Counted from the stretch's first letter, positions 15,682 through 25,027 are shown. The stretch is 64,000 bases of DNA from Dongia_A sp035695765 (GCA_035695765.1 DASRRI010000111.1:1-64000), one strand, 5' to 3'. Program-made: numbers and translations. The notes: generated from the letters alone by a model not told the origin.

Positions 15682-16549
15682 TCTGGCGGCTCCCGAGTGC
15701 CTTGGGCAAGGAAACCGTCGAGATCTTATCTGACTTGAGTTGCTTTCCGTCATTTGGTGGCGCGGCAGCCGCAATACTCCACCCATCGCTGTCGAGAGGA
15801 CAGTTCAATTCGATGACACCCGCCAAGTGCAGGTCGATCAGGGCATGACTGAGGCCAGTCGTGCATTTTCGGATCGACGCATCATAGTCAGCGTTGGCCT
15901 TCAGAAAGATGGCACCACCGTCTAACTCTGGACAGACTGCCGCAAGATTCTGCATGAATTCGACGCTTGTCATGCTCCGCTTCTTGCCAAAGATCTGCGC
16001 GAGGGCCCGTCTTACCCGGTCGTAGGGGTTTGCGATGAACGCGTCGGCGCTATCATGCCAACCGAGCCCGGCGTATCGCATCCAACGTCGAAACCCGGCA
16101 TATTTGGTCTTGTTAAAACGGTCGGGCATCTTCTCGTCACCGAATAGGTCCTTATTGAAAGCAATCTCGAATGCCGAACCGTCATTCGGGCATGCGGGCA
16201 AGTTTCGTCCCAACAAATAAGCATAGAAAAGCGCAAACCACGGCTCCACAGCCTCACTCGACAGTACCTTGTCATCGAGTGTCTCACGCAAAATCTCTGC
16301 TGCTGGTCGTGCGTCTCGCGCCTGCACGAGCTTGATCTGACCGTCTGCTTCATCCGAAATGAGGCCGAGTAAGCGCGCGGCCGAGAGAACCTCCTGTGCC
16401 TGCTTGCTTTGCTCCGTCAAAGCCGGAAGGCCGGGAGGTTGCAGCAACTCTCTCACAGTTTGCTGCGTCAGTTTGCGGCCCGCCATCGCTCGCACGACAT
16501 CAATCAGAAGTTCAACGCGGGTCGGTGTTGCTGATGTATCCGTGAACAA
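15674..16549 (-). CDS. DpdG-like protein (7-deazaguanine DNA restriction cluster)
   Basis: 291 residues. No catalytic motif is visible. The N-terminal part looks like a winged-helix region (VELLIDVVRAMAGRKLTQQT, then AARLLGLISD). The middle contains FRRWMRYAGLGW, and the end is LIDLHLAGVIELNCPLDSDG. The size, the helical DNA-binding look and the position between a DpdF-like helicase and a DpdH-like ATPase suggest DpdG. The start is a TTG directly after the TAA of the dpdF-like gene. It appears intact, but its partners are broken. Confidence 0.6.
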   Translation of the reverse strand: MFTDTSATPTRVELLIDVVRAMAGRKLTQQTVRELLQPPGLPALTEQSKQAQEVLSAARLLGLISDEADGQIKLVQARDARPAAEILRETLDDKVLSSEAVEPWFALFYAYLLGRNLPACPNDGSAFEIAFNKDLFGDEKMPDRFNKTKYAGFRRWMRYAGLGWHDSADAFIANPYDRVRRALAQIFGKKRSMTSVEFMQNLAAVCPELDGGAIFLKANADYDASIRKCTTGLSHALIDLHLAGVIELNCPLDSDGWSIAAAAPPNDGKQLKSDKISTVSLPKALGSRQNG

Positions 16550-19177
16550 TTAGATCTCCGCGATCCACTGGCCATACGAGGTAAAGTGGGTCGCCCCTTG
16601 TTGCGTAAGAACGACACGCCCGTTCGTATCTTCAATTCGCGCGTTTGCGGGAAAGAGATGTGACATCCTCGCCCCTAGGCAACTTGTCAGCATCTGTCTG
16701 TCCGGCTCGGTACTATGTATGCACACCACGCCCTCAGCCGGCGAACCCATGACTCGGTACGCCTCTCTGGCATCATCCAGACGATAAATGTGCGACGCCG
16801 TCGCAGCAGCGAGTTGGCTCAGTTCCTTCCGCAGCGGTTCGACCAATGTCGCGGTGCAAACAAAGTGTCGGATGCCGTAGTCTTGCCAGAGATCGCGCAG
16901 TCGGCTGGCTAGTTCACGAAGACCGCGAGCAGAATCGAAGGCGGTCTCCGTCATCACGATGTCCCGGCGCGGCGACGGTACCTGATGCGCCTCGAACTGA
17001 AGTGGCGGGACAGCGGTCGGATCGGTCTCACTATCGCGGCAGGCGGGGCAGCTTCCACAGGTAACTTGTGTCTCCTCGCCATACTCGCGGCGAAGAAGCC
17101 GGCAAATGCGTTGCTCTCCAAGGAGATATGCGTCCAACCGCCGAATTCCCTCTTTGGATTTCGCAAACTCTTGCTGTCGTTGAGGAGCAAGGCGCTCTGC
17201 CAGCGTGGATTCTCGAGGGGGAAACTTGCAAGCCAAGGCCACCCATTCAACGAACTCCCCTAGTTCGTCAGGATCCTCCTCCAAGGTGAGATCGATGAGA
17301 TCAACAAGATTAGCCCGAGCCATCATGAGCAACAGCCGCTTGTTCCAGCGGATATTCTCGCCGTAGCTGCGACTGCCAAGGAGTTGGACGTGCTTCGCGT
17401 TCATTGGCACGGCATTGGGCGCACCGTCGATATGCCGCGCTCCACTCAGCATTGTCGTCCAGCGCAATTGAATCTTCTCATTTCCCAGCATGGTCGGCAG
17501 CAGCGTATCAGCCGTTTGTCGGTCATCTTCAGTCGGTACAAGAAGGCAGATCGAGCTAGCACCATCTCGCCCGCCACGACCGACCTCCTGATAGTACCGA
17601 TGCATGGTCTCCGGAAAGCATGCGTGCACAACCGCTCGGACATCCGGTTTGTCCACGCCTAAACCGAATGCCGACGTCGCCACCATCACTTCCAATTCGT
17701 CCCCGCGCCACGCCTGTAGAAGCTGTCGACGCGCCTGGCTTCGCGTATCGCCGTGGAAGCAACCGACCGCTTCAAATCCATTCTCGACGAGCAGCGACCG
17801 GAAGCGTTCCGCCTCTGCGCGCTCGGTGACGTATAGAATGAGTGGCCGCGGCAGGTTTTTCAGAGCCTCCAACACACACGCGTCTTGTTGATTGGACGAG
17901 GACAATTGCTGGCGAGCATAGTTCATCTCAGGTCGGAGTCGCTGGCACGCAAACTCTCTCCAATCGGCACCGCCAAACATCTGCTTGAGCATTGCCTGAC
18001 ATTCGGGCGTAAAGGTCGCCGATAGCAAGATGGTACGGAGGCGTTTGTGGGTCATCTCGAGCCATTGGCGCCGCCGAATGGAAAGCAGTTGAAACTCGAC
18101 GCGAAAGTGGCCACCCCAAGAGTCGATGATATGCGCTTCGTCGACCACAAGATTGTCCAAACGCCCCTGCTTCGCCAGTTCAGTTATGACATGCCGGAGT
18201 CGGCCCGAAACGCATGCTTCCGGCGACGTAAACAGCAATCGACACTTGCCCTCCCTTAGTGCCAAGCACACCGACTCTGGGTCATTTGCGCGATCATCTG
18301 CGGCATAGTATCGGGGCGCAATGTGCGGAAACGCTCGAAGCATCTGGCATGCCGCGGTCCATTGATCAATCGCCAGCGCCACGGTCGGCACTACCACCAC
18401 TGTCACGCCAGCACTAAATCGTGCGGCAAGTTGAAAGATCAGGCTCTTGCCCGCCCCGGTTGGCAAGCCGATCAATGTCGTTGAACCTGGATGAGCTGTG
18501 AGCACCTGCCAGCAAGCTTCCTTTTGGGCTGCCGAATGCCAGGATCGCAGGCCATCTTGCTGGCCCATACTCCACATCCAGGGCTCCGCCGGCACCTCCT
18601 CATCTGGAAGCCGCTGCGATGGCGCATCATCTAGACCATGCCCGGCCGGCCATTGATCGCCCACGAGCCAAGCGGGGCCGTACGGCATTGTTCTTAGTTC
18701 ACCACCAGCGCTCAACGTTATTCCACATTTTCGCGCCACTATCTCAAGACTTGGCGCCCAGGTACCCACGAAAAGGCGATCGCCCGACCAACGCACGGCC
18801 TGGCGCAACAGAACGCCATGATCCAGGGTGAGGTGCGGTCTCAGGCGGAGCAAGTTGATAAACCGCCAATAAGCATAAGAAGCTTTCCACGTACAAGCGG
18901 GCTTGGCGGCGGTGCCGATGTGCAGCCCGGCAACCTGTGCTGCGGTGACCATACCGTCCCAGGGACGCACTCGCCGGCCGAGAAAATAGGAAAACAGAAT
19001 CGCTTTCCCATGTCCCGGTGTGAGAGCATGCACCATGCCGAGGACGAATGCGACCCCGGCCGCTCGCAAGAACGCGCCGCCGTCACTGTTGAGAGTTCGC
19101 AGTGCTATCGACAGCTCCTGGTGGATCTGCCGGTGCAAGTCAAGCACCTGCTGTGCGATCCAGGCGATGAGATCCAT
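16550..19177 (-). CDS. Chimeric ORF: NicO exporter N-terminus fused to DpdF-like RecQ-type helicase
   Basis: 875 residues. Residues 1 to about 90 are the start of a NicO/RcnA nickel-cobalt exporter (VLGMVHALTPGHGKAILFSY, then FLGRR, ending QVAGLHIGTA). From about residue 91 (near base 18907) the protein becomes a DEAD-like helicase related to RecQ/DpdF: Walker A LIGLPTGAGKSLIFQLAA (about 238-255), the DEAH box LVVDEAHIIDSWGG, motif III LLSATF, motif V-VI VMVATSAFGLGVDKPDVRAV and YYQEVGRGGRDG, and a zinc-type CGSCPAC. The join is in frame, so a hybrid could be made. Both the exporter and the helicase N-terminus are incomplete, so I expect loss of transport function. The neighbours support both origins: a Ni/Co-type DMT permease upstream and dpdG/dpdH-like genes downstream. 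Confidence 0.75.
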   Translation of the reverse strand: MDLIAWIAQQVLDLHRQIHQELSIALRTLNSDGGAFLRAAGVAFVLGMVHALTPGHGKAILFSYFLGRRVRPWDGMVTAAQVAGLHIGTAAKPACTWKASYAYWRFINLLRLRPHLTLDHGVLLRQAVRWSGDRLFVGTWAPSLEIVARKCGITLSAGGELRTMPYGPAWLVGDQWPAGHGLDDAPSQRLPDEEVPAEPWMWSMGQQDGLRSWHSAAQKEACWQVLTAHPGSTTLIGLPTGAGKSLIFQLAARFSAGVTVVVVPTVALAIDQWTAACQMLRAFPHIAPRYYAADDRANDPESVCLALREGKCRLLFTSPEACVSGRLRHVITELAKQGRLDNLVVDEAHIIDSWGGHFRVEFQLLSIRRRQWLEMTHKRLRTILLSATFTPECQAMLKQMFGGADWREFACQRLRPEMNYARQQLSSSNQQDACVLEALKNLPRPLILYVTERAEAERFRSLLVENGFEAVGCFHGDTRSQARRQLLQAWRGDELEVMVATSAFGLGVDKPDVRAVVHACFPETMHRYYQEVGRGGRDGASSICLLVPTEDDRQTADTLLPTMLGNEKIQLRWTTMLSGARHIDGAPNAVPMNAKHVQLLGSRSYGENIRWNKRLLLMMARANLVDLIDLTLEEDPDELGEFVEWVALACKFPPRESTLAERLAPQRQQEFAKSKEGIRRLDAYLLGEQRICRLLRREYGEETQVTCGSCPACRDSETDPTAVPPLQFEAHQVPSPRRDIVMTETAFDSARGLRELASRLRDLWQDYGIRHFVCTATLVEPLRKELSQLAAATASHIYRLDDAREAYRVMGSPAEGVVCIHSTEPDRQMLTSCLGARMSHLFPANARIEDTNGRVVLTQQGATHFTSYGQWIAEI

Positions 19178-19186
19178 AGCGAGCGC

Positions 19187-20212
19187 CTAATGCGTGTGCC
19201 GGTGATGTAGATCCGGATAGTGCAGATGCCGGTGTAGCAGCCGTGCGTGCTGGTGGACATGGACGTGTGGCTCTGGAGGGGTGCCGGGCGCGTGGCTGTG
19301 TTGATGGTGTGCGTCATGCACGTGGACGTGCTCATGTATCATCGGCTCATGTTCGTGCTCGTGCTGGTGCCGCTCCGTCAGGTGCAGCCAGAGGCCGATC
19401 GCCATGAGAGCTCCACCGGCCAGGAAGGTGGCCGTTAGCGGGTCGTCCAGGAAGAGAATCGCCGTCGCAGCGCCTATGAATGGCGCCAGCGAATAGTAAG
19501 CGCCTGTCCGAGCTGTCCCGAGGTGCCGCAAGGCCAGCACAAAAAGCGTCAGAGAGACGCCATAGCTGAAGAACCCGAGCAATCCGGCCTGCCCAACCGC
19601 GGTAGCGGACGGTAGGGGCGCTCCGAGGACCAGCGCGATCGTGACATTGGCGAAGCCCGCCACCAGTCCTTTTACCATGGCGATCTGCATTGGATCGGCT
19701 GCCGAGACCTTGCGGGTCAGGTTGTTGTCTATGGCCCACGCCAAGCAGGCGCCGGCGATTAGCAAAGGCCCCCAACTAAGGCCCAGGTCGGCATCCTCCG
19801 GCCAAGACAGGACGACTGCGCCGGCAACGATGGAAACGGCACCGATCATCAGTCGCCGGTCGACGTTCTCCTTGAATACGACCCAGGCGATGACCAGGGT
19901 CAGCACGCTCTCCAGATTCAGCAGGAGCGACGCTTCCGAGGCCGAGCTTTGCGCCAGTCCGAACAGCAGCAGCACTGGTCCAATCACGCCGCCCGAGAGC
20001 ACTGCGGCGCCGAGCCAAGACAGGTCTCGCCTGCTGAGGCCAGCTTCCTTCGATCGCCAGACCAGACGCGCGACCGCGAGGCCCAGGCCCGAACCGAGGT
20101 AAAGCAGTCCGGCCAGCAGCCATGGCGAGACTTGGCCGAGCAGCAGCTTGGCGAATGGCGCGCTCACGCCAAACAGCGCGGCCGAAAGCAGCGCGTATGT
20201 GATTCCAACCAT
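19187..20212 (-). CDS. DMT/EamA family permease with His-rich tail, probable nickel/cobalt efflux
   Basis: 341 residues. Ten hydrophobic segments form two EamA repeats (ITYALLSAALFGVSAPFAKL at the start; second repeat from about residue 145). The last 61 residues contain 23 His in HxH patterns (HEHEHEP, HVHVHDAHHQHSH, HLHYPDLHHRHTH), a metal-binding tail. In alphaproteobacteria such permeases stand next to NicO exporters, and here the NicO start lies 9 bases downstream. Metal export is inferred from the tail and the neighbour. The gene looks intact, unlike its NicO partner. Confidence 0.82.
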   Translation of the reverse strand: MVGITYALLSAALFGVSAPFAKLLLGQVSPWLLAGLLYLGSGLGLAVARLVWRSKEAGLSRRDLSWLGAAVLSGGVIGPVLLLFGLAQSSASEASLLLNLESVLTLVIAWVVFKENVDRRLMIGAVSIVAGAVVLSWPEDADLGLSWGPLLIAGACLAWAIDNNLTRKVSAADPMQIAMVKGLVAGFANVTIALVLGAPLPSATAVGQAGLLGFFSYGVSLTLFVLALRHLGTARTGAYYSLAPFIGAATAILFLDDPLTATFLAGGALMAIGLWLHLTERHQHEHEHEPMIHEHVHVHDAHHQHSHAPGTPPEPHVHVHQHARLLHRHLHYPDLHHRHTH

Positions 20213-20213
20213 T

Positions 20214-20233
20214 CAATGACTATAGTTACATTG
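20214..20233. promoter_or_regulatory. Imperfect palindrome just upstream of DMT permease start
   Basis: CAATG-ACTATAGT-TA-CATTG: a perfect 8-bp centre with matching 5-bp outer arms, offset by 2 bases. It lies 1 base from the permease ATG on the promoter side. It could be a metal-sensor operator, but no regulator gene is next to it. Confidence 0.35.
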
Positions 20234-20325
20234 CTGACTGGCGCAAACAGTGCCCTCTTTGACGGCGCTCGTGAATCGAGCATGATTGCGCTCCGCAGCG
20301 CGACAATTGAAGTTGGAATCAGCAC

Positions 20326-21129
20326 ATGTCGGCGCTTGATCGAAAGTCTGGACAAGATTGGCTTGATAGTTGGGAACGTCAACAATCCATCCTCGTAGAA
20401 GCGAGAGAAGCCCGCTTCGAGGCTATGCTGGCGCTAATTGACGCGCACCGAAGTCTTGAACTGCCCAACTCCACTCAGTATCGCGTGCTCGATCTAGGGT
20501 GCGGGCCTGGTTCAATGGCTCGTCGACTTGTCGATCGCATCGCTGGCCTGCTCGTCACTGCGGTCGACGCTGACCCGGTTCTTCTGGCGTTAGGACGCTC
20601 GGCTCTCGGGGGCAAACCGGCGATAACGTTCGTTGATGCGGATCTGCGTGATCCAAATTGGACCGCTGCGATCGGACGTTCGACAGCTCAATTTGACGCG
20701 GTGGTAAGCACAACTGCTCTTCATTGGCTTAGTCCAGCTGACCTCGCACGGCTTTATGGCGAGATCCGGACTATGCTGGTCGACGGTGGTTTGTTTCTCA
20801 ATGGAGACTATTTTGTGCTGCGACAGTCGCCCCGCCTTAGACGGATCGGCGATCGAGCGGGCGAACTTGCATTGACGGCAGCAAGGCATAGCGACGCTGG
20901 AGCGCTGGATTGGGAAGGCTGGTGGTCCGCACTGGCTGCGACAGTCCCGGCACTTAGTGAACAGCTGCTGGAAAGGTCCCGCCGCTTCAACAACTATGGC
21001 ACTGGCGATCGAGATACCCTCAGTGAGTTCCACATCGGAACCCTTCTCGAAGCCGGCTTTGCCGAGGTAGACGTCCTCTGGCGCAGCCACACAAGCTCAA
21101 TCATCGGAGCTATAGCCGCAAGTAAATAG
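20326..21129 (+). CDS. Class I SAM-dependent methyltransferase
   Basis: 267 residues with a Rossmann fold. Motif I is YRVLDLGCGPGSMARRLVDR (about residues 49-68), motif II VTAVDADPVLL, motif III ITFVDADLRD and motif IV FDAVVSTTALHWLSPADLAR. This is the trans-aconitate or malonyl-ACP methyltransferase-like layout. The substrate is unknown. It is divergent from the DMT permease and convergent with the ABC transporter operon. It lies inside the island, and no link to either neighbour is evident. Confidence 0.85.
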   Translation: MSALDRKSGQDWLDSWERQQSILVEAREARFEAMLALIDAHRSLELPNSTQYRVLDLGCGPGSMARRLVDRIAGLLVTAVDADPVLLALGRSALGGKPAITFVDADLRDPNWTAAIGRSTAQFDAVVSTTALHWLSPADLARLYGEIRTMLVDGGLFLNGDYFVLRQSPRLRRIGDRAGELALTAARHSDAGALDWEGWWSALAATVPALSEQLLERSRRFNNYGTGDRDTLSEFHIGTLLEAGFAEVDVLWRSHTSSIIGAIAASK

Positions 21130-21202
21130 CGCTCACTTGGTAGGTCTCTTCGATCGACTACTAAAGGACCTGCCGTGCAAAATCAGCGGGCGCCGACACT
21201 AC

Positions 21203-22156
21203 TCAGGCATAGTGACACGCTACCACGCGATCCGCCGACGATGAATGCAGTGCTGGGTCGTTGATAGCGCAGTCCGCCTTGGATATTGGGCAGCGCGTGC
21301 GAAAACGGCAACCGCTCGGGGGGTTGGCCGGGCTCGGCAACTCGCCTTCGAGGACGATCCGCTGGCGCGTGCGTTCGACGCGAGGATCCGGATTTGGAAC
21401 CGCGCTCAGCAAAGCCTTCGTGTAGGGATGTGCTGGAAAATGGTACAAGGAGTCGCTCTCGCCCGCTTCGACAATGCGGCCGAGATACATCACCAAAGTA
21501 CGGTGCGCCGCCTGTCGGACGAGGGCAAGGTCATGGGCGATGAAGAGACACGCCATGCCCAACTCCTGTTGTAGATTCAGGAAGACGTTCATGATCTGCG
21601 CTCGGATGGATAGATCGAGCGCGCTGACGGGCTCATCGCAGATCAATAACTTTGGCTCAACTGTCAGGGCCCGCGCGATGGAGACGCGCTGGCGCTGTCC
21701 GCCTGAGAGTTCTCGGGGATACCTAGTCTCCGCATCCTTCTGCAATCCGACCAGATCCAGCAGCTTTCTGGCGCGGCGTGTTCGCTCCGATTGGTCGGCA
21801 ATGCCGAAAATCGACAGACCTTCCCAAAGGGCCTCGCCGATCGTTTGCCGGGGATTTAGCGTGGCATAGGGATCCTGGAAGATGTACTGGATGGCCCGCC
21901 GGAACGAACGGAGTTCGGCGCCGCGCAAGGTCGCGAGATCCACGCCGTCGAACACCACTCGACCGGCGCTCGGCTTCTCAAGGCCAACAATAGTTCGGCC
22001 TAGAGTGGACTTGCCGCAGCCAGATTCTCCGACCAGGCCGATGAACTCGCCCTCATGGATGACCAGATCGATGCCGTCGCAGGCACGGATGCGAGTCCCC
22101 GGAACAGTTCCAGCGAACGTCGTCGTCAGCTTCTCGACCTGAAGGATGACTTTCAT
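21203..22156 (-). CDS. Peptide/nickel-type ABC transporter ATPase 2 (OppF/DppF-like)
   Basis: 317 residues. Walker A GESGCGKST (about residues 46-54), signature LSGGQRQRVSIARALTVEPK, Walker B LLICDEP, and the C-terminal oligopeptide ABC extension with a Cys-rich GCRFRTRCPISKADC. The start at 22156 overlaps the OppD-like stop by ATGA, so the longer upstream start is rejected. It powers import together with the four genes upstream. Last gene of the leftward operon. Confidence 0.93.
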   Translation of the reverse strand: MKVILQVEKLTTTFAGTVPGTRIRACDGIDLVIHEGEFIGLVGESGCGKSTLGRTIVGLEKPSAGRVVFDGVDLATLRGAELRSFRRAIQYIFQDPYATLNPRQTIGEALWEGLSIFGIADQSERTRRARKLLDLVGLQKDAETRYPRELSGGQRQRVSIARALTVEPKLLICDEPVSALDLSIRAQIMNVFLNLQQELGMACLFIAHDLALVRQAAHRTLVMYLGRIVEAGESDSLYHFPAHPYTKALLSAVPNPDPRVERTRQRIVLEGELPSPANPPSGCRFRTRCPISKADCAINDPALHSSSADRVVACHYA

Positions 22157-23169
22157 GATGCAGCCCTCAGCACGGCTTGCCCCAGCTTCGGCGGACAGGC
22201 GGACATGTGCCCGGCGGACCCGTCTTTGACGAGCGCCAGTGGCGGCCGCGCACTGCGGCAGGTATCCATTGCGAACTCGCAGCGCGGCGCAAACGGACAA
22301 CCCTTGGGCCGGCTCCCCAGATCGGGGGGCGCGCTCGGGAGACCGTTGAAGCGAGATCCGACGCGTGACGCGGGATCCGGAATCGAATTCAGCAGCGCCT
22401 GTGTGTATGGGTGCCGTGGCGCCGTCAACACGGCTTCCACATTGCCGACCTCGGCCATCCGTCCGGCATACATCACGAGCACATCGTCCGCCATGCCAGC
22501 CACCACGCCGATATCATGGGTGATCAGGATGATGCCCATGCCCAGCCTGCGCTGGAGATCTTTCAGCAGATCCAGGATCTGAGCCTGGATGGTAACGTCG
22601 AGGGCGGTGGTTGGTTCGTCCGCGATCAGGAGCTTTGGCTCCGCGGCGATGGCGATCGCAATCATCGCGCGCTGTCGCATGCCGCCCGACAACTCGTGCG
22701 GAAACTGACGAAGCCTCTCGCTGGCGTCGGGTATCCCAACCAAGCGCATCAGATCCAGTGCGTGCGCCGTCGCGGCGCGCGCGGTTAGATCAGCATGATG
22801 CTCGCTCACTTCGGCGATCTGGGTTCCGATGCGCCTCATCGGGTTGAGCGCGCTCAATGGGTCCTGGAAGATGACCCCCACTTCGCGTCCCCTGACCGCC
22901 TGCATCTCCCCTTCCGGCAGGCCGACAATCTCCCTGCCATTGAGCTTGATCGAACCGGTGACGTCGCACGCCACGCCGGCCGGCATCAACCCCAGCGGCG
23001 CCAGATTGAGCACCGTCTTCCCGCTTCCACTTTCGCCCACGATCGCGAGCGTCCTGCCGGCAGAGACGCTGTAGCTCACCTTGTCGACTGGGAACACGGT
23101 CGCGGTCGGGGTGAACAGCGTGATCGAGACGTCACGTGCGCTGATGAGCGGTGCGAGTGCAGAGCTCAT
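22153..23169 (-). CDS. Peptide/nickel-type ABC transporter ATPase 1 (OppD/DppD-like)
   Basis: 338 residues. Walker A GESGSGKTV (about residues 45-53, with Val after the Thr), signature LSGGMRQRAMIAIAIAAEPK, Walker B LLIADEPTTALDV, the H-loop ILITHDIGVV and the C-terminal CPFAPRCEFAMDTC motif of the oligopeptide subfamily. It overlaps the OppF-like gene by 4 bases and follows the permease gene by 7. The Leu at the usual Ser-Arg position after Walker A is mildly unusual. Confidence 0.93.
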   Translation of the reverse strand: MSSALAPLISARDVSITLFTPTATVFPVDKVSYSVSAGRTLAIVGESGSGKTVLNLAPLGLMPAGVACDVTGSIKLNGREIVGLPEGEMQAVRGREVGVIFQDPLSALNPMRRIGTQIAEVSEHHADLTARAATAHALDLMRLVGIPDASERLRQFPHELSGGMRQRAMIAIAIAAEPKLLIADEPTTALDVTIQAQILDLLKDLQRRLGMGIILITHDIGVVAGMADDVLVMYAGRMAEVGNVEAVLTAPRHPYTQALLNSIPDPASRVGSRFNGLPSAPPDLGSRPKGCPFAPRCEFAMDTCRSARPPLALVKDGSAGHMSACPPKLGQAVLRAAS

Positions 23170-23176
23170 TGATCCC

Positions 23177-24061
23177 TCATTGATATGATTCGATAGCTGC
23201 TTGCAGCCGCCGACGACGTAGCAGCAGCTTCGAAATGCTGCGAGGCGTGCGCTTTAAGGTGATCGACTCACCAAGGAGGTTGAAGCCGATGACAACGAGA
23301 GTCAGCGCAAGGCCCGGCAGGATGACCTGCCGCGGCGTATCCGCCATATAAGGCAGCGCATCCACCAGCATCTGGCCCCATTCTGGCGTGGGCGGTTGGA
23401 TCCCGAGGCCGAGAAAACTCAAAGTGGCGATCGCAAGCGCCACAACACCAGCCTCAGCGCTGGCATAGACCATGACGGCGCCCAGCGCAGAGGGGAGCAG
23501 ATGCAAGATCATGATGCGCGCCGGGCTCGCACCCAGAACACGCAACGCCTCGATGTAGGGTTGCGACATGATAGATATCACGACTGCGCGGCTCAGTCGT
23601 GCATAGCCAGGCCACCAAGCGAGCGCCAGAGCGAAGATCATGATCCAGAAGCCGGTTCCGAATACGCCGATCACTGCAAGCGCGACGATGAGGCTCGGAA
23701 GGCTCAGGCCAACGTCGATGACGCGGCTCACCAACTCGTCAACAACGCCACGCATGTAGCCAGCAATCGCGCCAAGCGTGACACCGATGAACAAGGCGAG
23801 ACCGATGACCGTCGCGATGGCGACCGTAGACGTCCGCGCCGCCATGATGAGACGGCTCAGGGTATCGCGCCCCAAATGGTCGGTACCAAGCCAATGCTCC
23901 GCGCTGAAGTCCTGGCTCGCATTCAGCAGGTTTTGTGCGATCGGATCCTTCGGCGTCAGCCAGGGCGCGAAGACGCCAATGAATAGGAACACTGCAACCG
24001 GGATCCAAGCTGCCTTCGGTAGCTGCCGCACTTCGCTCCACGCTCCCTTGAGCCAGCGCAT
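23177..24061 (-). CDS. ABC transporter permease (OppC/DppC-like)
   Basis: 294 residues with six predicted membrane helices. The N-terminus contains APWLTPKDPIAQNLLNAS and HWLGTDHLGRDTLSRLIMAA, the OppC-type signature. The EAA loop is EALRVLGASPARIMILHLLP, which contacts the ATPases. It lies 2 bases after the OppB-like gene. Confidence 0.93.
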   Translation of the reverse strand: MRWLKGAWSEVRQLPKAAWIPVAVFLFIGVFAPWLTPKDPIAQNLLNASQDFSAEHWLGTDHLGRDTLSRLIMAARTSTVAIATVIGLALFIGVTLGAIAGYMRGVVDELVSRVIDVGLSLPSLIVALAVIGVFGTGFWIMIFALALAWWPGYARLSRAVVISIMSQPYIEALRVLGASPARIMILHLLPSALGAVMVYASAEAGVVALAIATLSFLGLGIQPPTPEWGQMLVDALPYMADTPRQVILPGLALTLVVIGFNLLGESITLKRTPRSISKLLLRRRRLQAAIESYQ

Positions 24062-24063
24062 AA

Positions 24064-25002
24064 TCAGGCTCTCCCCAAACGCCGACTCTTCGGATCCATC
24101 ACGAAGACAGTCAGATCGATCAGCAGGTTGACCACGATGAACAGAACGGCAAACAGCAGTAAGCAGGCCTGCACAACCGGCAAGTCGCGGAATTTTGCGG
24201 CTTCGACGAAGTAGCTGCCCACGCCCGGTAGGGCGAAGATCGGCTCCACGACCAGCGATGCCTGCACCATAAGCGCAAACTGCGTTCCGAAAGCAGTGAG
24301 GAGGATGGTTCCGATGTTCGGCAACGCGTCATGGAACAACGTGCGGGTCCTTGAGAACCCCTTGCTCTTGGCGGTTACGGCATAGGGGCGGCTCATGGCG
24401 TCCTCCAGGGACACGCGAATGAGACGGCTGAGCACCGCGCCCGGCATGACGCCGATGGTCAGGCAAGGCAGTAGCCAGGATTGCGGCTTATCAGCCCCAA
24501 AGCTGGGCAACCACTGCAGAGTTACCGCGAAGATCAAGATGAACATGGCGCCAATGAAGAACTTGGGGGTGGAAGCGAACAGCAGTGCAACCGCACGTGA
24601 CGCCTCATCCACCAGTCCGCCCGGCCACATGGCACCGATCAAGCCCAGGCTGACGCCGATGGCGAGAGACACGATGCCGCCGCCGAGCATCAACAGCGCC
24701 GTGGTCGGTATCCGAACCGCGAGTTCGTGCGTTACCTCTTCCTGGCTTCGCAACGAGAAGCCGAAGTCTCCTGAGACCGCATCGCCCAGCCAGCGACCAT
24801 AGCGCACCGGTAGTGGATCGTTGAGCCCATATTCCTCCGCGATCTTCTCGACGTCCGCCTTGGTCGCCTGCGCCGTCCGCAGCTCGGCAATGAGGATTGC
24901 GACATTGCCGGGCGCGGCGACGATCAGCAGGAAGCAGAAGATCGATGCGATCAGCATGAGCAGCGCGGCGGCGCCGATGCGGCTTAGGATGAGATAACGC
25001 AA
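24064..25002 (-). CDS. ABC transporter permease (OppB/DppB-like)
   Basis: 312 residues, six membrane helices. It starts MRYLILSRIGAAALLMLIAS. The OppB landmark YGLNDPLPVRYGRWLGDAV is at about residues 58-76, and the EAA loop around TAKSKGFSRTRTLFHDALPN. It is followed closely by the OppC-like gene and preceded at 25 bases by the binding-protein gene. Confidence 0.93.
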   Translation of the reverse strand: MRYLILSRIGAAALLMLIASIFCFLLIVAAPGNVAILIAELRTAQATKADVEKIAEEYGLNDPLPVRYGRWLGDAVSGDFGFSLRSQEEVTHELAVRIPTTALLMLGGGIVSLAIGVSLGLIGAMWPGGLVDEASRAVALLFASTPKFFIGAMFILIFAVTLQWLPSFGADKPQSWLLPCLTIGVMPGAVLSRLIRVSLEDAMSRPYAVTAKSKGFSRTRTLFHDALPNIGTILLTAFGTQFALMVQASLVVEPIFALPGVGSYFVEAAKFRDLPVVQACLLLFAVLFIVVNLLIDLTVFVMDPKSRRLGRA

Positions 25003-25027
25003 GCTCGCTCCTCCATTTGCTCCGGCA

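Noticed and set aside
15031..19177. A complete working dpd modification-restriction system
   Set aside because: dpdA, dpdB and dpdC are missing, and the dpdF-like and dpdH-like genes are both truncated.
21139..21180. A bidirectional terminator between the methyltransferase and OppF-like genes
   Set aside because: The possible stem (about 8 bp with a G-T pair and a 17-base loop) is weak and has no U-tract.
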